NCBI GenBank assembly: GCA_029251785.1
Contig: JAQXCQ010000114.1
Coordinates: forward strand, 1-53,730
Length of the DNA: 53,730 nucleotides
Direction: 5' to 3'
Source: Maricaulis sp.
Lineage (GTDB): Bacteria > Pseudomonadota > Alphaproteobacteria > Caulobacterales > Maricaulaceae
The translations under genes and the position numbers were made by a program. Below, one piece after another: positions 34,132-43,647 of this stretch (positions within the stretch are counted from its first letter, which is position 1; each line of letters starts with the position of its first letter). The notes under the pieces are model-generated. The model did no database searches and was not told the origin of the DNA. It saw only the letters and a list, made by a program, of their open reading frames with translations.

Positions 34132-35551
34132 ATTCGGCCTCCATCAGGGAGCCAGCGGCGGTAATGTGGCCCGCTATGGCAGAGGCCGCCGCTGTTGCCG
34201 GACTGGCCAATACGGTGCGTACGCCGGTGCCCTGACGTCCCTCAAAATTGCGATTGGAGGTGGAGACGACCAATTGGCCGGCCTCGCCGCGATCACCGTT
34301 CATGGCAATGCACATCGAGCAACCGGGCTGGCGCCATTCGGCACCGGCGAAGCGGAAAATTTTATCCAACCCCTCGGCTTCTGCCTGGTGCCTGACGCTG
34401 ACCGAGCCGGGCACGATCAACATGCGAAGTCCCGGCGCGATCTTGCGGCCGCGCATGACGCGGGCGGCGATGCGCAGATCGCCGATGCGCGCATTGGTGC
34501 ATGAGCCGATAAAGACCTGGCTTATACGATGTTCGCCCATGGCTTCGCCGGGCTGAAAATCCATATAGGTGATGGCGCGTTGCTCCGCCGGAGTTTGAGG
34601 GGTTGGAATCGCGTCACCAATGGCGATGCCGGTATCGGGGGCCGTGCCCCAGGTGACCATCGGGCGGATCTGTGTGGCGTCGATGTGGACTTCACAATCA
34701 AAGACCGCACCTGCATCACTCGCCAGCTCGCTCCACTTGGCGACGGCATTGTCCCAATTCATTCCCTTGGGCGCGCGGGCGCGACCCCGCAGATATTCGA
34801 ATGTGGTCTGGTCCGGCGCAATCATGCCGGCCCGCGCACCGGCCTCGATCGACATATTGCAAACGGTCATTCGGGCTTCCATATCCAGCGCAGTTATCGC
34901 GTCGCCGGTATATTCGATCACGCAGCCGGTGCCGCCATCCACGCCGATTTGCGCGATGATGTGCAGGATGATGTCCTTGGCGGTGACGTCGCTGCCTGTT
35001 TGACCGTTGACGTGAATGCGCATGGATTTTGGCTTGCGCTGCAACAAAGTCTGGGTGGCCAGAACATGGCCGACTTCGGTTGTGCCAATGCCGAAGGCCA
35101 GCGCTCCAAAAGCGCCATGGGTTGCGGTGTGGCTGTCGCCGCAGACAATCGTCATGCCCGGCTGGGTGGCCCCTAATTCCGGGCCAATAATGTGGATGAC
35201 GCCGCGGTGCTCGCTATCCCAATCGTGCAGCTCTATCCCGTGCTTGCGCGCATTGTCTTGCAGGGTTTCGACCTGGTTGCGTGCTTGCTCATTGGCGTAG
35301 GGCGGTGTTTCTCCCGGGGCAAAGTCGAGCGTTGGGGTGGAGTGATCGACAGTCGCCAATGTCCTGTCTGGGCGGCGCACGTCCAGCCCACGTGAGGCGA
35401 GTTCTGCAAATGCCTGGGGCGAGGTAACCTCGTGAACCAGATGCAGGTCGATATACATCAGGGCTGGTGTCTCGACCGTTTCCTGCGTAACGAGATGCGC
35501 GTCCCAGACCTTGTCGAACAGGGAGCGCGGATGTGCGTGGTCAGGCGACAT
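34124..35551 (-). CDS. leuC: 3-isopropylmalate dehydratase large subunit
   Basis: Iron-sulfur subunit of isopropylmalate isomerase (475 residues). [12 protein letters not shown] opens the protein. [36 protein letters not shown] and [11 protein letters not shown] supply the cluster-ligating cysteines (Cys in SCTN and the C-x2-C of GCSMC). The Met at 35551 is chosen from homology-like sequence; it lies 11 bp inside the end of ilvE, while the upstream extension to 35629 is simply the ilvE end read in another frame. Confidence 0.95.
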   Translation of the reverse strand: MSPDHAHPRSLFDKVWDAHLVTQETVETPALMYIDLHLVHEVTSPQAFAELASRGLDVRRPDRTLATVDHSTPTLDFAPGETPPYANEQARNQVETLQDNARKHGIELHDWDSEHRGVIHIIGPELGATQPGMTIVCGDSHTATHGAFGALAFGIGTTEVGHVLATQTLLQRKPKSMRIHVNGQTGSDVTAKDIILHIIAQIGVDGGTGCVIEYTGDAITALDMEARMTVCNMSIEAGARAGMIAPDQTTFEYLRGRARAPKGMNWDNAVAKWSELASDAGAVFDCEVHIDATQIRPMVTWGTAPDTGIAIGDAIPTPQTPAEQRAITYMDFQPGEAMGEHRISQVFIGSCTNARIGDLRIAARVMRGRKIAPGLRMLIVPGSVSVRHQAEAEGLDKIFRFAGAEWRQPGCSMCIAMNGDRGEAGQLVVSTSNRNFEGRQGTGVRTVLASPATAAASAIAGHITAAGSLMEAEYV

Positions 35552-36497
35552 GTTGGGCCTCCATGGCGTCATCATGAACCGGGGACAGCCAGTCCCAGCG
35601 ATCTTCGGTATGGCCAGTGAACAGGCCAAAGAAACGATCTTGCATCAGGGCGGCGACAGGACCGCGCCCGCCACATCGAACTTCGAAGCGGTCCACGGAT
35701 CGAACCGGTGTGATCTCGGCAGCGGTGCCGGTGAAGAAGATCTCGTCGGCTACGTAGAGCGCTTCGCGCGAGAGGGTCTGTTCGCGCACATCATAGCCTT
35801 CCGCCTCGGCCAGCTTGATGATGGCGTCGCGGGTCAGCCCGCCCAGAATGGAGGATGAGGTTGGCGGCGTGCGGATGATCCCCTCAGAGACGACGAAGAT
35901 GTTTTCACCGGCGCCTTCGGAGACCAGCCCGTTGACGTCTAGGCCGATGCCCTCATCAAAGCCACGCTCGTGAGCCTCGTGACTGATCAATACGGATGAC
36001 AGGTAATTGCCGCCCGCCTTGGCCCCCGTCGGGATGGTATTGGGGGCCGGGCGTGACCAGGACGAGATGCAGCAATCAACGCCCTTCGCCAGAGCATCCT
36101 CGCCCAGATAGGCACCCCACGGGAAGGCTGCGATTGCGACATCGATGCTGGTATCGGCGCCGGGCAGGACACCGATCCCGCCATAGCCGAAGAAAGCGAT
36201 GGGGCGCAGATAGGCGTCCTTCAGCCGGTTGGAGCGGACGGTCAGCTTGCACGCGTGCTCGAGCTCCTCCGGCGTGTAGGGCAATTTCATATGATACATG
36301 CGTGCACTGTCGAACAACCGGCGAATATGATCTTTGAGCCTGAAGATGACCGGTCCGTCCGGGGTGTCATAGGCGCGGACGCCCTCGAAGACAGACGTGC
36401 CGTAATGCAGGGCGTGGGAGAGGATGTGGGTCTGCGCATCCTGCCAATCAACGAGCTCGCCATTGCGCCAGATGAAGTCTGTTTCCTGGATTGCCAT
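35541..36497 (-). CDS. ilvE: Branched-chain amino acid aminotransferase
   Basis: Class IV PLP aminotransferase (318 residues) that makes the final transamination to valine, leucine and isoleucine. Features are [16 protein letters not shown] near the N-terminus, [10 protein letters not shown] with the region of the PLP-binding Lys just before it, [14 protein letters not shown], and the C-terminal [12 protein letters not shown]. The Met at 36497 is preceded by AAAAGGAA. It follows leuA by 13 bp, so the enzyme shared by all three pathways sits inside the leucine genes. Confidence 0.95.
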   Translation of the reverse strand: MAIQETDFIWRNGELVDWQDAQTHILSHALHYGTSVFEGVRAYDTPDGPVIFRLKDHIRRLFDSARMYHMKLPYTPEELEHACKLTVRSNRLKDAYLRPIAFFGYGGIGVLPGADTSIDVAIAAFPWGAYLGEDALAKGVDCCISSWSRPAPNTIPTGAKAGGNYLSSVLISHEAHERGFDEGIGLDVNGLVSEGAGENIFVVSEGIIRTPPTSSSILGGLTRDAIIKLAEAEGYDVREQTLSREALYVADEIFFTGTAAEITPVRSVDRFEVRCGGRGPVAALMQDRFFGLFTGHTEDRWDWLSPVHDDAMEAQHVA

Positions 36498-36510
36498 AAT
36501 GTATTCCTTT

Positions 36511-38073
36511 TCAAGCCGGTTCGGCGGTTTTGCCGGCGCATTGGCGGGCTTCATTTCTGTTCAGTGTGAAGAGCAGCGCATCGATGGCTGCGGTGATGAC
36601 GTCGGGTCCGCGAGCACGGCCGGTTGAGCGCTCGCCGGCGATTTCAACTTCAATGTCGGCGGTGAATTCACGGCCGGCTCCCGAGTTGAGCAGACGCGTT
36701 TCAAGGCCGAGCACATCGGCCTGCAGGCCGGTGATGCGTTGCACGGCAGTGAAAGCGGCCGCCATCTGACCATCGCCGGTCGCCACATCGGAGACACGGC
36801 CGCGATCGGGATGTTCGAGTTCAACGCGGGCAAATTGCGTGGGCTTGCGGCCGGTCGTGGTACGCAATTCCGTGCGCACCACGTGCCAGGCCGAACCGGA
36901 CGGGCTATAGCCTTCCATCATTGCGACGATGTCGGCATCGGTGACTTCGCCGTGACGGTCAGCCAGAGTTTTGAACGCTTTGAAGGCGTCGTTGAGATCA
37001 CCCGGGCTGGGTTGATATCCCAGCTGGGCCAGACGTTGACCGAGCGCGTGCTTGCCCGAATGCTTGCCCAAGATGAGCGATGAGCCGGGTGCACCGACGG
37101 TTTCTGCGGACATGATTTCATAGGTCCGCCGGTCCGCCAGCATGCCGTGCTGATGGATACCCGCCTCATGGGCAAAGGCATTCTTGCCGATGATCGCCTT
37201 ATTGGGGGCGATCTGGGTGCCGGTCAGGCGCATCAACTTCTGGCTGGCGGGCCAGAGATGCTCGGTTTCGACCCGGGTGTTGGTGCGGAAGATGTCCTCA
37301 CGCACGGCGAGGCCCATGACGAGTTCTTCGAGGGAGCAATTGCCCGCGCGCTCGCCGATACCATTGATCGCGCATTCAACTTGTCTGGCACCGGCATGCA
37401 CCGCTGCCAGCGAGTTGGCGACTGCCAGTCCGAGATCATCGTGGCAATGCGTGCTGAAAATGACGCCTTGGGGACGCTCCACATTGGCGATCAAATTGGT
37501 GAAGGCCGCATGGATTTCGTCCGGCGTGCAGATACCAACCGTGTCCGGCGCATTGAGGATGGTGGCCCCGGCCTGCGCTGCGCAACTCATCGCCTCGACG
37601 AGGAATTCAGGCTCGGTGCGCAGGGCGTCCTCGGCGGAGAATTCGATCTCGTCGACATGGTCCCGTGCATGGCGGATCGAGGCGTCGATCGCCTTGAGGA
37701 TTTCGGCCTTCGACATACGCAATTTAAATTCGCGATGGATGGGGCTGGTGGCAATAAACAGATGCGCGCGGCTGTGGCGTGCTGTTTCCAGGGCGCGGAT
37801 GGCCGCGTCGATATCGGCTTCAACAGCACGGGCGAGGGCGCAGATCGTGGGTGTGCGGATTTCCGTGGCGATTAGCTGGACGGCTTCGAGATCACCGGGT
37901 GAGGCGGCGGCAAAACCGGCTTCGATGATGTCAACATTGAGCGCTTCAAGCGTGCGCGCCATGTCCAGCTTTTCAGCGGGTGACATGGAAAATCCGGGCG
38001 CTTGCTCGCCATCACGCAGGGTCGTATCGAAGATGCGAACGTGTGGATCTTGGGTCAGCTTTGAGGTCGACAT
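36511..38073 (-). CDS. leuA: 2-isopropylmalate synthase
   Basis: First committed step of leucine synthesis: condenses acetyl-CoA with 2-ketoisovalerate. 520 residues. The catalytic TIM barrel opens with IFDTTLRDGEQAPGFSM; later blocks are STHCHDDLGLAVANSLAAV, NGIGERAGNCSLEE (metal-binding His and Asn) and HEAGIHQHGML. A C-terminal regulatory domain (from about residue 390) is present, so leucine feedback inhibition is expected. The start overlaps the end of ilvM by 19 bases. Confidence 0.96.
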   Translation of the reverse strand: MSTSKLTQDPHVRIFDTTLRDGEQAPGFSMSPAEKLDMARTLEALNVDIIEAGFAAASPGDLEAVQLIATEIRTPTICALARAVEADIDAAIRALETARHSRAHLFIATSPIHREFKLRMSKAEILKAIDASIRHARDHVDEIEFSAEDALRTEPEFLVEAMSCAAQAGATILNAPDTVGICTPDEIHAAFTNLIANVERPQGVIFSTHCHDDLGLAVANSLAAVHAGARQVECAINGIGERAGNCSLEELVMGLAVREDIFRTNTRVETEHLWPASQKLMRLTGTQIAPNKAIIGKNAFAHEAGIHQHGMLADRRTYEIMSAETVGAPGSSLILGKHSGKHALGQRLAQLGYQPSPGDLNDAFKAFKTLADRHGEVTDADIVAMMEGYSPSGSAWHVVRTELRTTTGRKPTQFARVELEHPDRGRVSDVATGDGQMAAAFTAVQRITGLQADVLGLETRLLNSGAGREFTADIEVEIAGERSTGRARGPDVITAAIDALLFTLNRNEARQCAGKTAEPA

Positions 38074-38345
38074 GATTGCCTCCCGGTCGGTTCTGAAACG
38101 TGAATGTCCTGCGGCGCGAAAATCGTGTTCACGTCGAGCAGGCGGCTGACCTGGCGGGCCAAAATGTCGATACGGCGCGCGTCCTCACGGGCGCAAACCT
38201 CCATGGTGATGCGGGATTCGCCGCCGGTTGGTGCGGATTTATCCAGAGCATTGATGGAGAAGCCACGTCGTTCCACGAGACCAATGAGTCGTGTCAGGGC
38301 ACCTTCGTTTTCGGCGAGGGAAACGCTTAGCAGATTGGTGTTCAT
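38055..38345 (-). CDS. ilvM: Acetolactate synthase small subunit, ACT-only (IlvM type)
   Basis: Regulatory subunit of acetohydroxyacid synthase. Only 96 residues: a single ACT domain (LLSVSLAENEGALTRLIGLVERRGFSI) with a short tail, lacking the second domain of the roughly 160-residue IlvN/IlvH proteins usual in alphaproteobacteria. This is the enterobacterial/xanthomonad AHAS II type. It starts one base after the ilvG stop and overlaps leuA by 19 bases. Confidence 0.9.
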   Translation of the reverse strand: MNTNLLSVSLAENEGALTRLIGLVERRGFSINALDKSAPTGGESRITMEVCAREDARRIDILARQVSRLLDVNTIFAPQDIHVSEPTGRQSCRPQS

Positions 38346-38346
38346 G

Positions 38347-40053
38347 TCAATTCTCCATCATTTCTGTATTGGACTTGCCCGGCGGCACGAGCGGCCAGAC
38401 GTTTTCTCTGGGGTTGATCAGGACGTGGGCGAGGATCGGGCCTGTGGCGTTGAGCAGGCGCTCGATCGCGTCGGGCACCTGGTCGCGGCTGTGCACGGTA
38501 AAGGCTTCAACGCCGAAGGCACGGGCGACATCGGCGAAGTCGGGATTGTCGTAGAGGTCGATCTCGGAGTAGTTCTCCTCGAAAAAATGCTCCTGCCACT
38601 GGCGAACCAGGCCCAGTGATGAGTTGTCGAGCAGCAGGATTCGAACCGGGATATTGTACCGGCGGGCTGTGGCCAGCTCCTGGATATTCATCATGATCGA
38701 GCCGTCACCGGTGATGGTGACAACTTTTTTGTTCGGGCATTGCAAGGTCGCGCCGATGCCGGCGGGCAGACCGTAGCCCATCGCGCCCAGGCCGGCGCTG
38801 GTCAGGTGCGCTTCTGGGGTGTTGAAGCGGCAATGCTGGGCCACCCACATCTGGTGCTGGCCGACATCACAGGTGGCGATGAAATCGTCGCCCGCCGCTT
38901 CGGACAGTTGGCGCAGCATGGCGGGCGCAAAGATGCCATTGCCGGGCGCGTCGTAATCGAAGGCGTGCTCACGCTTGCGCTGAAGACAGATGTCGCGCCA
39001 GTCAGAGATGTCCAGATAACCCGTATCAAAAGCGTAGAGAGCAGCGGCCAGATTACCGTGGACCGCGATATCAACGGTGCGCAGCTTGCCGATTTCGGCG
39101 CTGTCTGCATCCATGTGGATGATCTTGGCACTCGGGGCAAAACCGTCCGGTCGTCCAGTTGCGCGGTCGTCGAAGCGGGCGCCGCAGCAGATTAGCAGAT
39201 CGCTCTCCTGGACGGCCATATTGGCTTCGCGGCTGCCATGCATGCCCAACATACCCATGAAGTTTTGGGCATCAGGATGCGAACAGCCCAGTCCCTTTAA
39301 TGTGGCTACGGCGGGGATGCCTGTACGGGACATGAAATCACGCAAGGCATCAACGGCACCGCCCAGGGCGACGCCGCCACCGATATACAAGACCGGACGT
39401 TTGGAAGAGGCCAGCAGGGCCGTCGCGGCGTCAAGTCTGGGGGAGATGGACCGCGACGGCCCTGGCTTCGGTCGAGACGGGGAGATTGGGGGGTGTGCCT
39501 CGGCCTGAAGAATGTCCTTGGGCAGATCAACCAGAACCGGGCCGGGACGGCCCGTCTCGGCGATCTGGAAAGCCTGTCTGATGAGTTCGGGGATCCGGTC
39601 TGGATCTCGAACAATGATGGAGTGTTTGCAAACGGGCAGGCTCATGCCGAAAATGTCGATTTCCTGGAAGGCGTCCGTGCCCATGACACTGGTGGGAACC
39701 TGCCCGGTCAGGATCACCATGGGAACGCTGTCCATATAGGCATTGGCGATACCGGTCAGCAGATTGGTCGCGCCGGGACCGGAGGTGGCCAGGCAAACGC
39801 CCGCCGTTCCGGTCAGACGCGCCTGGGCGTCCGCGGCAAAGGCAGCCGCTTGTTCGTGTCGCACCAAAATGTGCTGCAGACGTGAACCGACCAGAGCGTC
39901 ATAGACCGGCATGATCGAGCCGCCGGGATAGCCGAATATCCGCGTCACTCCGATCTGCTCGAGCGTGCGCACCACCCAATGCGCCCCGGTGTTGATGGAG
40001 CGGGGAGCGGGTGCTGTGTCGGCGATGATCGGGGCGGTGGACTGGGCGGTCAT
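38347..40053 (-). CDS. ilvG: Acetolactate synthase large subunit (AHAS II-like)
   Basis: ThDP enzyme (568 residues) condensing two pyruvates to acetolactate, or pyruvate with 2-ketobutyrate. Motifs are the catalytic Glu in VRHEQAAAFAADA, TSGPGATNLLTGIANAY, and the ThDP/Mg block from GDGSIMMNIQEL to LLDNSSLGLVRQWQEHFF. The Asp-Asn in LLDN and the following EENYSE-DNPDF pattern resemble E. coli IlvG (isozyme II) more than IlvI or IlvB, by recall and not by alignment. Together with the ACT-only small subunit this suggests AHAS II. It lies 31 bp after ilvC. Confidence 0.94.
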   Translation of the reverse strand: MTAQSTAPIIADTAPAPRSINTGAHWVVRTLEQIGVTRIFGYPGGSIMPVYDALVGSRLQHILVRHEQAAAFAADAQARLTGTAGVCLATSGPGATNLLTGIANAYMDSVPMVILTGQVPTSVMGTDAFQEIDIFGMSLPVCKHSIIVRDPDRIPELIRQAFQIAETGRPGPVLVDLPKDILQAEAHPPISPSRPKPGPSRSISPRLDAATALLASSKRPVLYIGGGVALGGAVDALRDFMSRTGIPAVATLKGLGCSHPDAQNFMGMLGMHGSREANMAVQESDLLICCGARFDDRATGRPDGFAPSAKIIHMDADSAEIGKLRTVDIAVHGNLAAALYAFDTGYLDISDWRDICLQRKREHAFDYDAPGNGIFAPAMLRQLSEAAGDDFIATCDVGQHQMWVAQHCRFNTPEAHLTSAGLGAMGYGLPAGIGATLQCPNKKVVTITGDGSIMMNIQELATARRYNIPVRILLLDNSSLGLVRQWQEHFFEENYSEIDLYDNPDFADVARAFGVEAFTVHSRDQVPDAIERLLNATGPILAHVLINPRENVWPLVPPGKSNTEMMEN

Positions 40054-40084
40054 GGTCGATTTCCTGTTGGTTTTGGATCTGGGG

Positions 40085-41131
40085 TCAGAGCGCGTTTGCG
40101 CCGGGCTTTAGCCAGGGCATATCGGCACGAAGGCGAGCACCGGTTTGTTCGATTGGATGGGCGAGGTCCTTGCGCAGGAGGGCGTTGTATTGCGGCTTTC
40201 CCGCTTGATTTTCGGTGATCCAGTCGCGGGCAAATGTGCCGTCCTGGATGTCGGTCAGGATTTCGCGCATGCGCTGGCGGGTCTCGTCATTGACCACGCG
40301 CGGTCCGGATCTCAGATCGCCATAAATGGCGGTCTCGGAGATGAATTCATGCATCTTCTCCAGCCCGCCCTCATACAAGAGGTCAACGATCAGCTTGAGT
40401 TCGTGCAGGCATTCGAAATAGGCAATTTCGGGCTGATAGCCCGCGTCGGTCAGAGTCTCGTATCCGGCCAAAACCAGCTCGGTCGCGCCGCCACAGAGGA
40501 CAGCCTGCTCGCCAAACAGATCGGTTTCTGTTTCCTCGGCAAAGCTGGTTTCGATGACGCCGGCGGTCGCACCGCCGATGCAGGCTGTGTAGCTGAGGGC
40601 ACGGGCGCGGGCGGTGCCGGTGGCGTCCTGATGGATGGCGAAGAGGCAGGGCACGCCACGTCCACGCTGAAACTCGCGGCGGACGAGATCGCCGGGCCCC
40701 TTGGGGGCAACCAGCAAAATGTCGATACCCTCAGGCGCATCAACGCGCCCGAAATGCACGGTGAAGCCATGGGCAAATAAAACCGCATCGCCGGTTGAGA
40801 GATTGGGTGCAATGTCCTCGCGGAAGACTTGCTCGTGGGACATGTCGGGCGTCAGAATGGCGATCAGCGAGGCTTCGCGTGCGGCGTCCGCAGGCTCGGC
40901 AATGCGCAAGCCGTCCTCGGTCGCGCGTTGTGCGCCCTTGCCGCCGGCGCGAACGCCGACCACCACATTGCAGCCGCTCTCTTTCATGTTGAGCGCGTGG
41001 GCACGGCCCTGACTGCCATAGCCGATAACGGCAATGGTTTCGGCCTTGAAGGCCGTCGTGTCGACTTCACCGGCGGCCCGGCTCATGGCTGTTTGGGGAG
41101 CGGAATGCTGGGCGGTGGTTGAGGTGGTCAT
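40085..41131 (-). CDS. ilvC: Ketol-acid reductoisomerase, class I
   Basis: NADPH enzyme converting acetolactate to dihydroxyisovalerate (and the isoleucine homologue). 348 residues, short class I form. Motifs are the Rossmann [28 protein letters not shown], and the metal-binding [16 protein letters not shown] and [12 protein letters not shown]. The first 15 residues before an internal Met look unconserved, so the mature start may be at the second Met. The start overlaps the ilvD stop as ATGA. Confidence 0.95.
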   Translation of the reverse strand: MTTSTTAQHSAPQTAMSRAAGEVDTTAFKAETIAVIGYGSQGRAHALNMKESGCNVVVGVRAGGKGAQRATEDGLRIAEPADAAREASLIAILTPDMSHEQVFREDIAPNLSTGDAVLFAHGFTVHFGRVDAPEGIDILLVAPKGPGDLVRREFQRGRGVPCLFAIHQDATGTARARALSYTACIGGATAGVIETSFAEETETDLFGEQAVLCGGATELVLAGYETLTDAGYQPEIAYFECLHELKLIVDLLYEGGLEKMHEFISETAIYGDLRSGPRVVNDETRQRMREILTDIQDGTFARDWITENQAGKPQYNALLRKDLAHPIEQTGARLRADMPWLKPGANAL

Positions 41132-42846
41132 GCGAAGATCTCCTGATCGGATATAGTCTGTTGTGAGGGTGATGATTGTGGACGAGCGCTGGTCACGGCT
41201 CCGGCGGATGCGGAGGAGACCAGACGTGCATATTTGTCGAACACGCCGCCCATTTGGTTGGGCGCACGCGGGGCCCAGCCGATGCGGCGAGCAACGAGAT
41301 CGGCATCTGTATTGATGGTCCTGGCACCCACGTCGATGTGGATCATGTCGCCAGTCTCGATCAAACCAATGGCGCCGCCGGCAACGCTTTCAGGCGCGAC
41401 ATGGCCGATGACAAAACCCTTCGAGGCGCCGGAAAAGCGGCCATCGGTGATCAGGGCGACGTCTTCGCTAAGACCCTGGCCGACCAGAGCTGCGGTGACG
41501 CCCAGCATTTCGCGCATGCCGGGACCGCCGCGCGGGCCCTCATTGCGGATGATGATGATATCGCCGCGCTCAATGGTGTTGGCCTCGACAGCGGCAAAGG
41601 CGTCTTCTTCGCATTCGAAGACCTTGGCTGGCCCGTCAAAGCGTGTGCGGGCGTGACCGGACAGTTTGAGGACCGCGCCCTCGCTGGCGATTTCGCCATA
41701 GAGAATGCGGAAGCCGCCATCGGGTTTTACGGGGTTCTCGATGCTGCGGATGACGCGCTGGCCGCGGGATTCTTCCGCGTCAGCAAATTCCTCAAACAGG
41801 GTTCGACCGGTGACGGTGGGCGTGTTGGTGAGCCGTTCAGCCTGCATCAGTCGCTGGCCAAACAGGCGGGTGCCGCCGGCCAGGAACATGTGATGGGCGA
41901 GGAAATTTCCACCGGGCTTGAGATCAGTGATGACCGGCGCTGTGGCGGAAATTTCATCAAATATGTCGATAGAAAATTCGACACCCGCTTCTGCGGCGAT
42001 GGCGGCCAGATGCAAGACAGCGTTGGTCGAACCGCCACTTGCTGAGGCCGCTATCGCCGCATTTCTCAGGGATGCGGGGGTGATGAATTGGCGGGGGCGC
42101 GTGTCGGATTTGACCAGATCAACAACCAGCTGGCCGCACGTCGCGGCGGCTTTTGCTTTGTCGGGGTGCGGGGCAGGAATGTCGTTGACCCCCATTGGGG
42201 ACAGGCCCAGCATGGACAGGATCATGGCCATGGTATTGGCGGTGAACTGACCGCCACAAGCTCCGGCCCCGGGGCAGGCGGATTTCTCGACAGCGGCCAG
42301 TTCATCATCGTCGATTGCACCACACGCATGGGCACCGACAGCTTCGAAAACATCCTGGATTGAGAGGTCCTGACCGTCCTTACGGCCGGGCATGATCGAG
42401 CCGCCATACAGGGCGCAGCCAGGCAAATCCATGCGGGCCAGGGCCATCGCCGCGGCCGGGATCGTCTTGTCGCAGCCGGTCAGGATTATGACGCCATCGA
42501 GACTGTGACCGCGGACAGCCAGCTCGATCGAATCGGCGATGACCTCTCGGGAAATCAGGGAGGCGCGCATGCCCTGCGTGCCCATGGAGATGCCGTCGGA
42601 AACGACGATGGTGTTGAAATCGATGGGAATTCCACCGGCCTCGCGGATCGCTTCGCGGACCGGGTCGGCCAGTTCGCGCAGATGCATGTTGCAGGGGGTG
42701 ATGCCCGTCCAGGTATTGACCAGGCCGATCATCGGCCGGGAAAAGTCCTGGTCGGTCATGCCGGTGGCGCGCAGCATCGCTCGCGCCGGTGCCCGTGCAG
42801 GGCCGGCCGTGATGTGGTCTGAATTTTTGATACGCTGTGTCGACAT
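41128..42846 (-). CDS. ilvD: Dihydroxy-acid dehydratase
   Basis: Iron-sulfur dehydratase (572 residues) forming 2-ketoisovalerate and 2-keto-3-methylvalerate. Cluster and substrate motifs are [34 protein letters not shown] and [10 protein letters not shown], with [15 protein letters not shown] near the end. The ATG at 42846 (GGAAAA upstream) is used; the frame also opens at a TTG at 42867. It is the first structural gene of the cluster, 26 bases beyond the attenuator-like terminator, so its transcription should be the step controlled by the leader. Confidence 0.95.
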   Translation of the reverse strand: MSTQRIKNSDHITAGPARAPARAMLRATGMTDQDFSRPMIGLVNTWTGITPCNMHLRELADPVREAIREAGGIPIDFNTIVVSDGISMGTQGMRASLISREVIADSIELAVRGHSLDGVIILTGCDKTIPAAAMALARMDLPGCALYGGSIMPGRKDGQDLSIQDVFEAVGAHACGAIDDDELAAVEKSACPGAGACGGQFTANTMAMILSMLGLSPMGVNDIPAPHPDKAKAAATCGQLVVDLVKSDTRPRQFITPASLRNAAIAASASGGSTNAVLHLAAIAAEAGVEFSIDIFDEISATAPVITDLKPGGNFLAHHMFLAGGTRLFGQRLMQAERLTNTPTVTGRTLFEEFADAEESRGQRVIRSIENPVKPDGGFRILYGEIASEGAVLKLSGHARTRFDGPAKVFECEEDAFAAVEANTIERGDIIIIRNEGPRGGPGMREMLGVTAALVGQGLSEDVALITDGRFSGASKGFVIGHVAPESVAGGAIGLIETGDMIHIDVGARTINTDADLVARRIGWAPRAPNQMGGVFDKYARLVSSASAGAVTSARPQSSPSQQTISDQEIFA

Positions 42847-42872
42847 GGGCTGTTTTCCGTGCGGCAAGCACG

Positions 42873-42906
42873 AAAAACCCCGCTTCGTTTCCGAAGCGGG
42901 GTTTTT
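42873..42906 (-). terminator. Attenuator terminator before ilvD
   Basis: On the minus strand, CCCCGCTTCG (42901-42892) pairs perfectly with CGAAGCGGGG (42887-42878) across a GAAA tetraloop and is followed by TTTTT. It sits between the leader reading frame and ilvD, where a terminator makes sense only if it is conditional. A competing pairing of CCGGAGCGG (42961-42953, inside the leader frame) with CCGCTTCGG (42899-42891) gives nine pairs with one G-U, a candidate antiterminator. Confidence 0.88.
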
Positions 42907-42932
42907 CGTCTCTGCCGTTGTTGAGGTTATTC

Positions 42933-43097
42933 CTAACTGGCAGGTGCGAGTTCCGCTCCGGGTATGGTGGTAATAATCACCACAAGTACGAGGACGAGCG
43001 CTAGAATGGACACAAGTTTACGCGCACGATCGAGCACTCGCTCACCCTTGAGGGTGGCGATGGCTGCGGCCAGTTTATTGTGTGCGCTAAAGGTCAT
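42933..43097 (-). CDS. ilvL: Leader peptide of the ilv-leu operon (attenuation)
   Basis: A 54-codon frame (ATG at 43097, stop TAG at 42935-42933), too short for the supplied gene list. Residues 28-45 contain 14 Leu, Val or Ile out of 18, including LVLVLVVII, then a Pro-Gly-Ala segment, as in the enterobacterial IlvL peptide. Rare-looking codons (CTA, GTA, ATA) lie in or next to the run. A GTG at 43037 with AAGGGTGAG just upstream gives a 34-residue peptide, closer to the 32 residues of E. coli IlvL, and may be the real start. Stalling of the ribosome when charged Leu/Val/Ile tRNA is scarce would favour the antiterminator. A small membrane protein is the alternative reading. Confidence 0.8.
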   Translation of the reverse strand: MTFSAHNKLAAAIATLKGERVLDRARKLVSILALVLVLVVIITTIPGAELAPAS

Positions 43098-43127
43098 GAT
43101 GTCCGTCAAATTTTTTCTGGCCGAACC

Positions 43128-43177
43128 GTGACGTCACTTATCTGGGATTGCAAGTGCAATTGTGCAACAATTGTGCT
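43128..43177 (-). promoter_or_regulatory. Predicted promoter/operator region of the ilv-leu operon
   Basis: On the minus strand TTGCAC (43167-43162), an 18-bp spacer and AGATAA (43143-43138) form a plausible promoter upstream of the leader frame. The spacer contains a perfect ATTGCA-TGCAAT inverted repeat (43147-43160), and the presumed start region contains the palindrome GTGACGTCAC (43128-43137). Four TGC blocks recur between 43149 and 43176. This could bind a regulator such as an Lrp-type protein; that is speculation. Confidence 0.45.
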
Positions 43178-43272
43178 CTATTTGCCCAAGGGCTTGCTAT
43201 ACAAGCAATAATCGTTTGCAGTTGGGGCCAGGTCGGCATGACATTGCGGTTGCAAAATGGAATGGGACGGCG

Positions 43273-43647
43273 ATGTTCAAGCGAATAATCTGGCTCACCT
43301 TTGGAATGCTGGCACTGGGGCTGGCGATCCTTGGTGCCATCTTGCCTCTGCTTCCCACGACCCCGTTTTTGTTGCTGGCGACCTATGCTTTTGCCCGAAG
43401 TTCAAAGCGTTTGCACACCTGGTTGACCGAACACCGAATATTTGGCGGACTAATCCGAAACTGGCAAAAAAATGGCAGTATTGACCGCAAAACCAAACTC
43501 ATTTCGGTGTCTACAATGGTGGGTTTGCTGGCGTTGAGTTGGGCCCTGGATGTCCGTCCCCTGGTGTTGATAATCCAGGCGGTCGTGCTGACGTGCTCGG
43601 CAATATTCGTGCTCACGCGGCCCGACGCGGAATTGGATCAACCCTAG
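43273..43647 (+). CDS. YbaN/DUF454-family inner-membrane protein
   Basis: Small membrane protein (124 residues from the Met at 43273, preceded by GGGACGGCG; the longer frame from 43162 runs through the ilv promoter region). The conserved family core is LGAILPLLPTTPFLLLATYAFARSS followed by LHTWL and a short charged stretch, with two more helices towards the C-terminus (about residues 72-110). The function of DUF454 is unknown. It is divergent from the ilv leader. Its stop and the stop of the DUF1501 gene share the palindrome CTAG. Confidence 0.88.
   Translation: MFKRIIWLTFGMLALGLAILGAILPLLPTTPFLLLATYAFARSSKRLHTWLTEHRIFGGLIRNWQKNGSIDRKTKLISVSTMVGLLALSWALDVRPLVLIIQAVVLTCSAIFVLTRPDAELDQP

Noticed and set aside
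37147-38149. Plus-strand frames opposite leuA
   Set aside because: LeuA is intact with all catalytic blocks; the opposite frames contain no recognisable feature.
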